NCBI GenBank assembly: GCA_033558025.1 | Contig: JAUCEF010000001.1 | Location: forward strand, 4,588,001 to 4,652,000 | Origin: Phytophthora sp. 'mugwort' | Taxonomy: Eukaryota; Oomycota; Peronosporomycetes; Peronosporales; Peronosporaceae | Length of the DNA stretch: 64,000 bases | Reading direction: 5' to 3' | Shown here: positions 23,545-34,324 of the stretch, piece after piece | How the letters are laid out: each line of letters opens with the position of its first letter | How positions within the stretch are numbered: the stretch's first letter is position 1 | The notes under the pieces: generated by a model | The model's database searches: none | What the model was told of the DNA's origin: nothing | Seen by the model: the letters and a program-made list of their open reading frames with translations, nothing else | Position numbers and translations under genes: made by a program

Positions 23545-23795
23545 CTACCATAGATATTTTTTTGAGAACCAGTCAGCTGTGTAAGGATGTTGATCATCAA
23601 TCGGCCCGTGCCGCTTATAGTATCGTTCTCTTTGTTTCATAACTTTGTGATCATATTCACGGTATGCTTTTAACGTCGTGCGATCTTGATATTGCTGATA
23701 GGGCTCACCACTGCGTTTTATAGCTCCAAACGATACGATTCGGCCATCACTAAGCAATGCATCATATTTTTGTCTTGCGCTTAGAAACGCGGAAT
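23545..23795 (-). pseudogene. Viral DUF5754-like protein, 5' end damaged
   Basis: The frame reads KYDALLSDGRIVSFGAIK, YQQYQDRTTLKAYREYDHK, QRERYYKRHG and ends TADWFSKKYLW. The layout (FG motif, YQQYxDxTxL, a DHx-RRxxYxxRHG core, terminal KYLW) matches a short conserved protein found in many giant-virus, virophage and PLV genomes, of unknown role. The open frame begins after a stop with no ATG in frame, so the start has been lost by a mutation or lies in another frame. Confidence 0.55.
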
Positions 23796-23835
23796 TTATA
23801 GCCTAGGACTTGCATTCTCTATATTACACACGTGA

Positions 23836-24216
23836 TTATTCAAGCTGCTTGAATAGCTTCTAAAACTCGTCTTCTTTTCCGTGCTGCAAGTAGTAAAGCC
23901 AAAGCACGCAATATTGTCCACAATGCCCGAAACGTGGGTCTTGGATATCAACCTCGTGATAGGCATAATATTTTGGAATGACGCGAGGTCTTGGTAGGCC
24001 AAGAGGATCAAAGTAGCGCTCGTCTTTGTTAGAAACTGCGAGCCAGTGCGTACCCGAGATAACGGCACTTCCCATGTTGATAATACAGTAGTCTTTGCTT
24101 TTGTCTAGATTCTCTTTGAAGTCAATCTGATTAACTTTGACTCAGAGATTTTTCGCAAGATATAATAGCTGATCATCGGTTGTGCGAGAGAGCTTAATTT
24201 TTTTTTTCACGCTCAT
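23836..24216 (-). pseudogene. Adenain-like maturation cysteine protease
   Basis: The reading begins MSVKKKIKLSRTTDDQ (24216). It contains SGTHWLAVSNKDERYFDPLG with the catalytic His in THW, then YHEVDIQDPRFGHCGQYC with the conserved Gln and nucleophilic Cys. The order His-(acid)-Gln-Cys and the FDPLG strand are the hallmarks of adenovirus-protease-like (C5/C63) enzymes that process capsid proteins of adenoviruses, Polintons, PLVs and virophages. Two stops interrupt it (TGA near 24145, TAG at 23860-23862), each one base from Trp, so it is inactive. Length without them is 126 residues, short for the family. Confidence 0.72.
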
Positions 24217-25546
24217 TTGAATCACTTTGGCTCGAGCTACATATTCGTATAATATAAGAACTTCAAGCTTAATAATGTATACAGCAAGTGTTATCTCTAC
24301 TTTCGAACACTCTGTTGAACCAGCCCCAGCTGAATCTCTCTTCCGTGGTAAGAAAGTGACCTACATCCAGGATTCGACCTCGGATACAGGTATGCGGGCC
24401 AAATTCAATTCAATCTCTCAACTATCTCTTCGCAAGCTGCGTTTGTCAACTGGGATGAGGCTGTGATTGAACTTCCAATCAAGCTTCAAATTCTCAATGG
24501 CGGTGGCACCGGTAACGTCAACAGCTGCCTGTATCGTTGATCAGCTTGTACCGATGGCCGGTGCTTGGCAATTCATTGATTCAAGTCAAGTGGTTGTCGA
24601 TGGTGTTACCGTACAAACCAATCAAGTTCATGAAAATGTTATGCTACATTCAAGGCGCTAACGGATGGGACTACAATACTTACTTGAAACGAGGACCAAC
24701 CAGCAACCTTACAATTGATGAATTTGAAGCTCCTGTAATGGGATCTAGTACCCCCCAAACTGTTGATAATCTTCCACGTCAAATTTTACAACATCAACTA
24801 GCAATGTTGGTGAGTTCGGCTTAGCAAATACGTTTGTGAATAAGGGTGCATATGATCGTTCTCTATTCACTGCTTTGGATCAACAAAGTGGAAATCTTGC
24901 TTACGATATGATCGGCTCAGCTGCCAATATTCAGGCTGTATCGAAACCACAGGTCTACGCAGCTCCTGCTGGTGCTGCTGCTACCGGTGCCCCATTTTAT
25001 GTTGCGCATTATCTCGCGTGTGCAAAGCTTTCAGATGTCTGTGACTACTTCAAGAAATGTCCGATACAAAAGAACACAAAGGGAGTCATCTACATCAACT
25101 ACAATAGTTCTAGTACTACAGTAGTAACCACTGGAACTGCTGGCGTGCTAGCTCCATCAATCGTTGCCACTTTAAACAATAGCACGAACTTCGGCAACAC
25201 TTGTCCGATTCTGTGAAATTTCTATTCGAAAATCGCACGTCAACTGGTTCTGTTACGACTGGTCTAGCACTCCCAGCCAGTGTGGATACTCTCACTATTA
25301 CCGCTGATGTGAATGGTACTGCCGCTGCGGGAAGAGCATTGCGCCATCGCAGACATTCTCTCGTCTCCTTGCTCCAACCTACAGTCCCAATCCATCTGCT
25401 GATAATCTCTAATTCAAAAGAAGACATTCCGATATTTTAAACGAGTAACCAACAAGTTCACTGTTCAAGCCGGTCAGGCGTTTACTTGGACTGTTTCCAA
25501 CGGTATTGCAAATCCAAAGAAATTGATCATGCAGCCTGTTAACACC

Positions 25547-25830
25547 TGTTGAGATGCTCTTGTTGGTTTGAGGGCAAATGCCGAAGTGAGTTCTATTGTC
25601 TCCTTACTCTTGCTAACCTGCATCTACTTACCTTGTGTCCCAGGAGTAAATCGGAATATCGACCAATCCGATCCATCCACGTGTTCTCAACTGCCCCCCC
25701 TTTTTCAGCACAACGCCATTGCGTGAGCTCGCATGCATTGCGTCATCGCTGCATGTGCCCGCACGCATCGTGTCATCACTGCGCATGGGCATGACGTCAC
25801 CGCTTCGCCTATACGGCGCACACATCAACA
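25547..25830 (-). repeat. 3' LTR of intact copia
   Basis: 284 bp; same sequence as 29972-30255. The polyprotein stop at 25809 falls inside this LTR. Confidence 0.95.
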
Positions 25831-28800
25831 CTCCCACTCGCCGCATGCTGAGCGGTCTTGGTTCGGACGCCGCTCCCTGCGAGCAAGAACTGCAGTCTCT
25901 TCGTCCCGACCGCCTTCGTGAGCATGTCCGCCAGCTGACCTTCCGTCCCAACGTAGTCCACCGTGATGATGTCCCGGGCCACGTTCTCGCGGATGAAGTG
26001 GTGCCTGATGTCGACGTGCTTGGTCCGCGCATTGTAGCCGGCGTTGCTTGCCAGTGCAATGGCACCTTGGTTGTCCTCCCAGACTTGCGTCGCTCCCACT
26101 TGCTCATGACCCAGGTCCTTGAGCATCGCACGGGTCCACAGCACCTCCTGCGTGCACAGGCTTAACGCCATGTACTCCGCCTCCGCCGAGCTCAGCGCCA
26201 CCGTGCGCTGGTACTTGGACTTGAAAACGACCGGCGCGCCGCCAATCATGATCATGATCCCGGATACCGAGCGGCGGTCGTCCAGATTGCTGCCCCAGTC
26301 CGCGTCCGTGTACGCCTCCAACACGACCTTGCCGTCGTTGCCGCTGTAGATGACCCCGAAGTCCTTCGTCGTCTTCAGGTAGCGGAGCACACGAATGGCT
26401 GCCTTCCAGTGCTGCTGCCCAGGGTTCTCCAAGAACCGCGACAGCTGCGTGACGATATATGCCTCGTCCGGGCGCGTGCAGGTCGTGATGTACAACAAGC
26501 ATCCGATCAAAGACCTGTACGGCTTGGACCTCATGTCCTCGCGCTCAGCGTTCGTGGTCGGCGATTGCATCTTCGTCAACTTCATGCCGGACTCGCACGG
26601 GTTCACCACCGCTTTCGCGTCTTGCTGGTTGAACCGGTTCACGACGTCGTCGATGTAGCGCGTCTGCCTGATCATCAACGTGCCGGCCGTGTGGTCATGG
26701 TCCACCTCCATACCGAGGATGAACTTGACCTCGCCGAGCTCCTTCATCTTAAACGCGCTCTTCAACGCCATCTTGACCTCGTCAATCTCTTTGTTGGTCT
26801 TGGCAGCGATGATCATGTCGTCCACGTACAAGCAGACGTACACGTAGTTGTCCTTGGAGCCCTTCACGTAGACGCACTGGTCTGCCCCGCAGCTGCGGAA
26901 GCCGATCTTCATAAACACGGCGTGGATCGTCTGATGCCACGCGCTCGCGGCCTGCTTGAGGCCGTAGATCGCCTTGTCCAGCTTGCACATCATGTTCTCC
27001 GCGTTCGTGATGCCGTACGGCACCTCCATGAACACTTGCTCCTTCAGATCACTGTTCAGGAACGCTGTGTCCACGTCCAGCTGCTCTGTGACGTAGGCCT
27101 TCGCCACCACCACCGACAGCACAACCCTGATCGAGTTCATGTTGGCGACGGGCGAGTACGTCTCGAAGAAGTCCACGCCGAACTTCTGCTTGAAGCCCTT
27201 CGCCACCAACCGGGCCTTGTACCGCACAACTCGGCCGTGCTCGTTCCGCTTCTTAGCGAACACCCATCGACACCCAATCGGCCGGGCGCCAGACGTCCGT
27301 CGAACCAGCGTCCACGAGCCATTGTCCGCGTGCGCCTTCAACTCGGAGTTCATCGCCTTGATCCACTCCGACGCCTCGTTGCTCTTCATGGCCTGCTGGT
27401 ACGTGGTAGGCGCGTCGTCAGCTTCTCCCACACTGGCAGCGTAAGCCAGTACCGCTTCGGCGAGCAGTCCGTCCTCGTCGACTCGAGGTCGCTTAGGCGA
27501 CGGCGGCCAGAAGTGGTCGTCGTTGTCCGGGTCGTCCTCGTCGTTCACCTTGTACTCGTCTGCAACGTCTTGAAGAGCAAGGACTGAGTCACGAGGGCGT
27601 CGGACTCGTTCGGGTTCCGGGTGGAATACAAGATTGTCACTGAAGGCTGCCCCTGGCGTCCTTCGGTATCTTGCCAGCTCATGCCTCGTCAACTCGTCCG
27701 ACTCAGCCTCGGGCATCTCCGTGTCTTCCTCATGGCTCTCCTCCACCGATCCCATCGGCTCTTCAGTAGCGGGTTGGCGCTCTTGCTCGTGCTGCACGAC
27801 GTCATCGACGTCCTCCGTCGAATGGATGACCGTCGTGCTCTCCGTCGGCGCCGAGTCGTAGATGCCGTCTACCTCGCGCTCGTCGAGCTTCATCGACCTT
27901 GTCACCTTCACCTTGTTCGACTCCAAGTCGTACACGCGGTAGCCCTTCGAGTTCTCGGCGTACCCCAAGAACATGCACTTGAAGCTCTTCGGCTCCAACT
28001 TGGTGCGCTTTGCCTTGTCGACGTGAGCGTACCCGACCGAGCCGAACACGCGCAAGTGGTCCAGTCGCGGCTTGCCCCTGAACGCCAACTCGTACGGCGT
28101 CCTGCTCGAGTGCGTAATGGTCGTGGACCGGTTAATCAGGTACACCGACGTACTGACCGCCTCGGCCCACCACATCGTTGAGATAGCCTTGTAATACAAC
28201 ATGCTGCGGGCCTTCTCCATGATCGTGCGGTTCATGCGCTCCGCCACGCCGTTCTGCTGCGGGCTGTAAGGCACGGTCTTCTGGTGAACGATCCCGTTCA
28301 ACGCGCACAACCTGTCCATCTCCTTGTTGACGAACTCCGTGCCGTTGTCCGAGCGCAGGCACTTGATGCGCTCTCCCCACTGGTTCTCGTACAAGTTCAT
28401 GAACGTCTTGAACTTGACGGGCACCTCACTCTTCTTGGTGATGAAGTACGCCACCACGTACTTGGAGTAGTCATCCACAAACGTGAGCACGTACCGGGCC
28501 CCGCCTTTAGACTTCGTCTTCATGGGCCCCATGACGTCCGTGTGCACCAACTGCAACACCTTCGTCGTCTTCGACAGCGATCGAGACGGGAAGTGCGCGA
28601 CCGTCTGTTTGCCCTTCATGCAGCCCCCGCACAGCGTCATGGACTTGCGGTCCAACGTGGGCATGCCAGTGGTGGCGTTCTGCGTCTTCGCCAGCGCGTC
28701 CTTGTTCAAGTGGCCCATGCGCGCATGCCACAACTCCCACTCACTGTCGACTCCGGCGTACTCCACGTAGTGCGCCATGTCCTTCTCGCAGTCGAGCACG

Positions 28801-29927
28801 TAGGCCTTGCCGACCTTCTTGCCCAACGCGATCGCCTTGGACTTGTTCCAGATCGTACACGACTTCTTCTGAAACTCCACGCTCATGCCGCGCTCCGCCA
28901 GCCTGCTGACAGACAACAGCTGTCGGTCCAGCCCGGGGATGTACATCACATCGACCATCTTAATGCGCGTGCCGTCGATGCCCGTCAGGCGCACCGACCC
29001 CGTTCCCACCACCCGGATCTTCTTGCCGTCCGCGATGGTCACCTCGACGTCCGAGTCGAGGTCCTTGTACTCAAACAAGTCGTTGCGGTGAGGCGTCATG
29101 TGCGCCGTCGCACCGCTGTCGATCAGCCACCCAGCCGACCGACTCTTCCCAACGGCGAAGACCGCGTCGTCGTCGTTGTTGCCCGCGTTCGGGTCCGGGC
29201 AGTCCCGCTTCATGTGGCCCATCTGGCCGCAGTTGAAGCACTTGCCCTTGAAACCGCCGTTCTTCCTTGAACCGAAGGCCTTGCTGCCCTTGCCGCCCCT
29301 GAAGGTTTTCGCGCCTTTGAACTTACTGCTGTTCGCAGTAGCCTTTAGCGCGCGCTCAGTGCCTTCCTTCTTGTCGAGGCGCTCGTACTCCTTGAGTAGC
29401 TTCTCCTTCACCTCGATCAACGTGAAGTCTTTCACGTTCTCCACGATCGAGCAGATCAACTCGTACTCCGTGGGCAGACTGCTCAGCAGGATGACCAGCT
29501 GACGAGCCTCGTCCAGCGGTTCTCCGAGCGTCTGCAGACCCACGATGAGCTCGTCGAAGTCGTCCAGGTGCTTGGCCATGGTCACGCCGCCCTCCATCTT
29601 GAACTCGTGGAGGCGACGGGTCATCGTCACCCGGTTGTGCATGGTCGTCCGGTTGTAGAAGTCGCGCAACGTGTTCCAGGCCATGATGGCCGACGTCGCC
29701 GAGCGGATCTTCGTGTGGTGCTCCACCGCCACACCTTGGGCGATGAGCCCGAGCGCCTTCATGTCATTGAGCAGCCACGCCTCCGTCATCTCCGACGGGT
29801 CCTTCACCAACTGCACGTGCGCCAACAGCCCCTTCCTCGCCAGCGTCATCCGCATGGCGAACTCCCAGTGGAAGTAGTTGTCGCTTCCCAGGATGACTTC
29901 AGCTTTCTTGGCGGACGTGGTGGTCAT
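25809..29927 (-). CDS. Copia Gag-Pol polyprotein, intact
   Basis: 1372 residues from MTTTSAKKAEV (29927); the same frame is open 25 codons further upstream into the LTR, but the ATG at 29927 is used because the dead copy starts at the same point. Gag (1-~225) with a zinc knuckle at about 230-243 (CFNCGQMGHMKRDC). Protease with LIDSGATAH at about 268-276. Integrase with HHCC zinc site (H401, H406, C433, C436) and catalytic D464, D527 and E563 (35-residue spacing). Reverse transcriptase with YVCLYVDDMIIA. RNase H with DADWGSNLDDRRS and SSAEAEYMALS. Gene order PR-INT-RT-RH is Ty1/copia. No frameshift separates gag from pol. All key residues are present, so the product is predicted functional. 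Confidence 0.95.
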   Translation of the reverse strand: MTTTSAKKAEVILGSDNYFHWEFAMRMTLARKGLLAHVQLVKDPSEMTEAWLLNDMKALGLIAQGVAVEHHTKIRSATSAIMAWNTLRDFYNRTTMHNRVTMTRRLHEFKMEGGVTMAKHLDDFDELIVGLQTLGEPLDEARQLVILLSSLPTEYELICSIVENVKDFTLIEVKEKLLKEYERLDKKEGTERALKATANSSKFKGAKTFRGGKGSKAFGSRKNGGFKGKCFNCGQMGHMKRDCPDPNAGNNDDDAVFAVGKSRSAGWLIDSGATAHMTPHRNDLFEYKDLDSDVEVTIADGKKIRVVGTGSVRLTGIDGTRIKMVDVMYIPGLDRQLLSVSRLAERGMSVEFQKKSCTIWNKSKAIALGKKVGKAYVLDCEKDMAHYVEYAGVDSEWELWHARMGHLNKDALAKTQNATTGMPTLDRKSMTLCGGCMKGKQTVAHFPSRSLSKTTKVLQLVHTDVMGPMKTKSKGGARYVLTFVDDYSKYVVAYFITKKSEVPVKFKTFMNLYENQWGERIKCLRSDNGTEFVNKEMDRLCALNGIVHQKTVPYSPQQNGVAERMNRTIMEKARSMLYYKAISTMWWAEAVSTSVYLINRSTTITHSSRTPYELAFRGKPRLDHLRVFGSVGYAHVDKAKRTKLEPKSFKCMFLGYAENSKGYRVYDLESNKVKVTRSMKLDEREVDGIYDSAPTESTTVIHSTEDVDDVVQHEQERQPATEEPMGSVEESHEEDTEMPEAESDELTRHELARYRRTPGAAFSDNLVFHPEPERVRRPRDSVLALQDVADEYKVNDEDDPDNDDHFWPPSPKRPRVDEDGLLAEAVLAYAASVGEADDAPTTYQQAMKSNEASEWIKAMNSELKAHADNGSWTLVRRTSGARPIGCRWVFAKKRNEHGRVVRYKARLVAKGFKQKFGVDFFETYSPVANMNSIRVVLSVVVAKAYVTEQLDVDTAFLNSDLKEQVFMEVPYGITNAENMMCKLDKAIYGLKQAASAWHQTIHAVFMKIGFRSCGADQCVYVKGSKDNYVYVCLYVDDMIIAAKTNKEIDEVKMALKSAFKMKELGEVKFILGMEVDHDHTAGTLMIRQTRYIDDVVNRFNQQDAKAVVNPCESGMKLTKMQSPTTNAEREDMRSKPYRSLIGCLLYITTCTRPDEAYIVTQLSRFLENPGQQHWKAAIRVLRYLKTTKDFGVIYSGNDGKVVLEAYTDADWGSNLDDRRSVSGIMIMIGGAPVVFKSKYQRTVALSSAEAEYMALSLCTQEVLWTRAMLKDLGHEQVGATQVWEDNQGAIALASNAGYNARTKHVDIRHHFIRENVARDIITVDYVGTEGQLADMLTKAVGTKRLQFLLAGSGVRTKTAQHAASGSVDVCAV

Positions 29928-29971
29928 GGCGGTACTGAAGCTTGGTCTTGAGCGTCTTGCGGCTGTTAACC

Positions 29972-30255
29972 TGTTGAGATGCTCTTGTTGGTTTGAGGGC
30001 AAATGCCGAAGTGAGTTCTATTGTCTCCTTACTCTTGCTAACCTGCATCTACTTACCTTGTGTCCCAGGAGTAAATCGGAATATCGACCAATCCGATCCA
30101 TCCACGTGTTCTCAACTGCCCCCCCTTTTTCAGCACAACGCCATTGCGTGAGCTCGCATGCATTGCGTCATCGCTGCATGTGCCCGCACGCATCGTGTCA
30201 TCACTGCGCATGGGCATGACGTCACCGCTTCGCCTATACGGCGCACACATCAACA
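29972..30255 (-). repeat. 5' LTR of intact copia
   Basis: 284 bp; same sequence as 25547-25830. Flanked on the outside by ACACC. Confidence 0.95.
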
Positions 30256-30783
30256 ACACCAGTCCAACTGCAGGTGTCAGCTCTCTTCCTGATGTAATCA
30301 ATCCATTCCGTAGTCCATTCTCGACTGTGCCAGCTAAAAAATGCCAGCTACGGCAAGTCCATTCGCTGCGCTACGCAATCTTCAAATAACCGTCGGAAAC
30401 ATTCCAATTTGGAATAACCCGTCAACTTTGGTTATGATCTTTTCGTTCAGGAAATGTCAAAGTCTGGTGTTGATGGTGGTCTAGATGATGTTACAAACGC
30501 TGGTTTGTTATCTCAGCGTCTATGGGAATCGCTTTACCAATTCGTTGCTGTTGATATCCGTCGTTGTCTTCCATCTGAAGATGGCGCGAGCAAGTCAATC
30601 ATTGTATCCGGAACGACAACACCAACTATGCGTTAAGAAACAATTATTAGCATATTCTACGTAAGTTGTTGCAAGTGTCGATACTGCTATGGGTACTGAC
30701 TGTATCGCAAGATCCAGTTCAACACTAGACATCGTTGACTTCTCAATATATTTTTGATCAGCCAAATATAGTATCCAGCAATA

Positions 30784-31255
30784 ATGAACGGGTTCTTCAC
30801 TGATAACCAAACTAAGCAAAAAACTTACGATCGTTACTACAACACAATGGCGAAAAGTGATTTTGTGCAATGTGCGAAGTTAAAGGGAACGATTCAGCAA
30901 CAAGCATTGGATGATGCTAGTAGCAATTCTTTAGCAAATTTATTCCAACAAGTCATGAGCAAATCGCGTGATTATGACTTTGATCAGATCACTAGCAAAT
31001 TACAAAAAATGCTAATCGATTCAGCAAGGGAGAAGATGAGAAAAATGAGAAAAGACAAACAAAAACGACTGATTTCTTATCAAATAACACAAAAGCTTTC
31101 AACTACGTCCCAGATTAAACCGATACACATTCGTCTCCGAAAGATTCACAATTTTCATACGAAGAGATGTTTAACGACGAGAACTTTATGAAGCATATGA
31201 ACGAAATCGATTACACTAAATTACAGAAAGGAATAGATCTGGAACAAGCCGATTA
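30784..31255 (+). pseudogene. Viral-block protein downstream of capsid gene, unknown
   Basis: Opens MNGFFTDNQTKQKTYDRYYN, continues helical and charged to about residue 98 (LQKMLIDSAREKMRKMRKD), then shifts frame to HSSPKDSQFSYEEMFNDENF and stops at 31255. An AATATAG element precedes the start. No family recognised. Position right after the capsid gene on the same strand suggests a virion or assembly role, which is inference. Confidence 0.45.
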
Positions 31256-31804
31256 AAATCGGGTAAGGAAGTACTTGAAAAGGAACAACGAGTTTCGCAA
31301 CAAGATTTTCCAAAGTAAGATATGAAATTAATGACAAAGCCACTGAAATAGCGAAGCTCTGCTGACACGTAAACAAGAAGCACCGGCACCAAATGAGACA
31401 TCTCCCAACCTCCGACCAAAATCTCGTATTAAACAAGACGGAATTGAGCGGAAATGAGCTTTTTTTTCTCTGCTGATCTCGACGATCGCCAAAAAGAGAT
31501 GGATAGAGGGGTGGTATCATATTTCAACAAATAGCCGATGAATTCCAAGGTGCGAGTAGAAAAACCTTTACAAATCGATCAGAGGCACATCTAAATCGGC
31601 TCTGGATAATAAAAAGGGCATTGATTACTTTGATACGCACTTTCCTAAGATGGGGGGAGACACACATAAGAGAACATGCAGCAATTCAAGGAAACATTGA
31701 AGGCATGGATGTAAGATGTGTACGAAAATTGATACTTTGTATGAAAAAAATGAAGTTGGTATTGCCACATAGAGAAGCTATGCTCTCGAATAACGTCTTC
31801 ATCA
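31256..31804. other. Decayed viral-block sequence
   Basis: AT-rich, with only short open stretches (for example a plus-strand SALDNKKGIDYFDTHFPKMG near 31590-31655). Probably the broken end of a viral gene. No gene is supported. Confidence 0.35.
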
Positions 31805-32065
31805 TTAAAGACAAATGTACTTGGTGCTTTTTTCTTTGCTGGTTGAAAGAAATTTATTTGTCAAGCGTCCCTTCACGCACCGAAGCACCTCTATCTTTTT
31901 TTTTGCTTCAAATCTAAAACAAATCTCGATTACACTTGAATCTTTTTCATCCGTGAACTGGCAGTAAAATTCTGCCACCAATAATATCACACTTTCTGAT
32001 GATATCACAGTTGAGTTGATTATAGTTGTTCCCTCAGGGATTGGCTTAGATATTTTGATTCCCAT
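31805..32065 (-). CDS. Small viral-block protein, unknown
   Basis: 86 residues, MGIKISKPIPEGTTIINSTV onward, mostly beta-like at the start. AATATAGAGT lies a few bases upstream of the ATG on this strand, like other genes here. No family recognised. It follows the fibre gene on the same strand. Confidence 0.4.
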   Translation of the reverse strand: MGIKISKPIPEGTTIINSTVISSESVILLVAEFYCQFTDEKDSSVIEICFRFEAKKKIEVLRCVKGRLTNKFLSTSKEKSTKYICL

Positions 32066-32082
32066 TGCTCACTCTATATTAG

Positions 32083-34293
32083 ATATCAGAGAGTTTACGG
32101 TAAAGTTCGTCGATTTGCTGCTGATGCTACTTCAGAATTACTTTATGCAATAAGCAGACCATCTTACTAATCTACAGAGTATTGAATCTTATCCAAATCA
32201 ATTTCAGGATCCTCAATTTCCATGTTTTCGTTATCAGAGAATTTACACAGTGAGGCAGACCCGCACGAATTAAATATTGGGCTTTGTAACCAAATTGTAA
32301 TGGTACTGAATCATCTTGGCTCTTATATCGGAACATCAATGGTCTAATTTTTAAGCATTCCATCAAGGTAGAGTCATCTAAATCAGTAAAATCCTTTTTT
32401 ATTCTCGCATCGGAAGTAGTATAAATTTCTGCTCCTGCTAATATAGCATTACTTGTTTTAATACTAACATTGATACTGGCCAATAGTTCTATTGTGCTAA
32501 CCAATCCTCCTGATCGCAATAAATATGCATATATATATATATTCCCGTAGATCCTACATCGACAGTACTACTAACTGATCCGGAGACATTCAATTGAGCA
32601 GCTGGACTGCTTATTCCTATGCCTAAACGACCTGAAGCAGCCGCGTTATTTTACGACTATTATTTGTCATAATGACGAAATCATTATTTGATACAGTCCC
32701 CATATAGGCAGAGTTGGTACTGGTTCCTGAGCTTCCGTTGGAAAGCTGGAAGGCACAACTGATGGGAGCACCAACGTTGGACGATTCAAAAGGCGCGGCC
32801 GTATCAAATGCGCTAGAGCCATCGTTAAATGCATTTGTACGACGAATATACATATTGCCCTGCGACAATGTCGCTGGGGCCACCCCCAAAGCACCATGTT
32901 TGTATGAATAATAATTTCGGTGTAGTATCATTCACTAGATAAATGCATCCCCCACTTGAAGGCGTAGCAGTTGATTTATCTGGATTAAGACAAATCGCGT
33001 CAGCAGGTATGGCCAATGCGAAAGTGTGTGGGTATCCTGTTTTAGATGGTTGTGAATTACCAACATTAAAGCAAGATCGATGCGTTTGACTCGTAAACCC
33101 AACACTTGGTTTGTCGTTCCAGTTGATATTAAAAAGATCCGCTGATGTAGCACTCACACCGCCTATTTGAGCCGTAGGATCTATAGAAGATACCAGATTC
33201 AAAATCGGATAGGTTCAGTTGGTACTAGCAGATCCATCGATTTGGGTACCGATAGTCAACGGACTAGAATCGTCACCTCGGTAAACTCTGATACTATACT
33301 CTCAAACTGGTATTTGTAAAGAATTTTAACTGGTTAGTAGTAGCACTACCGGATCCAAATTGAATCACTGAAGTGGAGTTAGTAACCATTGCTTTGCTAG
33401 CTGCCACTGTTCCTGGCGTGGTTCCACTCAGGTAAGTTCCGTATCCAGAAATGCCGTTTAGATCTGAAGCTGTTGTTGTGACTAGCGTTCCATTCATGTA
33501 AAAAGCTGGTGGAGTTAAAAGATCCGCTTACATCTAGTTGATAGCTTGGAGAGGTGTTATTTTCGGACATTGCCACCTGACTTGATTGCAAGCCTTCTCG
33601 TATTATTTGCACAAAAGTATAGATCATTACCGGTAGTTGTTCGAAGGTCGCATGCTCCTCCTGAGCTTGCTATTCCAACTGTAAAAGTGCTCACAGCAGC
33701 CGAGTTAGTGATGGAAGCTAAATTGCCTCCTGCACTTTGTGTATGGGTAATATCTCCCGATAAACTCAAGCTAGATAGAGTTCCAACTGATGTAATACTT
33801 GGTTGAGCTGTTGTGCTTAGCGTTCCTGTAATTGATCCAGATACCGTAAGTGATGACAACGTCCCGAGAGATGTGATGTTTGGTTGATCTGCTGTGCTTA
33901 ACGTTCCTGTAATTGATACAGATACATTCAGAGATGATATAATTTCAAGTGACGTAATGTTTGCTGAGCAGATGTCTGAATAGTTCCATAGAAGTTTGTA
34001 GCTGTAAGATTTCTGAATGAACTGACGTCCTTGTTTGCATCAACCATAACAAGCTTAAACGCTACGACTGTTCCAGCTGTCACGCCTGAGAGACTCGACA
34101 AGTGGACTACAGATCCGGCAATGGTCAATGATCCACAGACGAGACTTTCAGCTACAGCAAGTGAACTGAAAACACCGGTTCCACCTAACTTTTGATATCG
34201 TTTGTCTCCAACTGCAATTGTGAGATAGTCATTTGATTCGAGGTAGAATGAGCTGTTGAAGATTGGACTGTTTGTTGTTGGAGGGAGAGACAT
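32083..34293 (-). pseudogene. Viral fibre with S74-type chaperone end
   Basis: Starts MSLPPTTNSPIFNSSFYLES at 34293. The middle has repeats of the form GTLST-QP-ITS-GTLSSL-SGSI (for example at 33560-33930), the collagen-poor beta-repeat pattern seen in fibres of phages, giant viruses and PLVs. The C-terminal part has SDARIKKDFTDLDDSTLMEC, the start of an intramolecular chaperone (peptidase S74) domain, and ends in a helix QQQIDELYRKLSDI. Ser and Asp of the SDxRxKxD motif are present. Frameshifts near 33930, 33560, 33490, 33200, 32930, 32520 and 32250 break it. Proposed role: trimeric host-attachment fibre that cleaves off its own chaperone. Confidence 0.68.
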
Positions 34294-34324
34294 TTTGATT
34301 ACTTTTATGTAAGAACGAAAAAAG

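Larger units (their letters stand above)
25547..30255 (-). mobile_element. Intact young Ty1/copia retrotransposon
   Basis: 4709 bp, in the minus orientation. LTRs at 25547-25830 and 29972-30255 are both 284 bp and look identical base for base, with TGTTGA...TCAACA ends. Target duplication ACACC at 25542-25546 and 30256-30260. Polypurine tract GCGAGTGGGAG abuts the 3' LTR; GGTTAACAGCCGC follows the 5' LTR as primer-binding region. One long uninterrupted gag-pol frame. Identical LTRs and an intact frame indicate recent insertion and possible activity. Confidence 0.97.
24275..30636 (+). pseudogene. PLV major capsid protein, split by copia insertion
   Basis: Starts MYTASVISTFEHSVEPAPAE and has AFVNWDEAVIELPIKLQILN followed by FIDSSQVVVDGVTVQTNQ, resembling the first jelly-roll of PLV/virophage double-jelly-roll capsid proteins. 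It continues through SQVVVD..., NLAYDMIGSAANIQ and FTVQAGQAFTWTVSNG to 25546. The last part, 30261-30636 (VSSLPDVINPFRSPF ... WESLYQFVAVDIRRCLP ... TTPTMR), joins it once the copia element and one copy of its target duplication are removed. Total about 550 codons, a normal MCP length. Frameshifts near 24415, 24540, 24660, 24825, 25220 and 30345 show that it was also decaying apart from the insertion. Fold assignment is by pattern and was not computed. Confidence 0.7.

Noticed and set aside
26409..29270. Long plus-strand ORFs (392 and 328 codons) opposite the copia polyprotein
   Set aside because: They are antisense shadows of the intact GC-rich gag-pol frame; Arg/His/Leu-rich composition and no motif.
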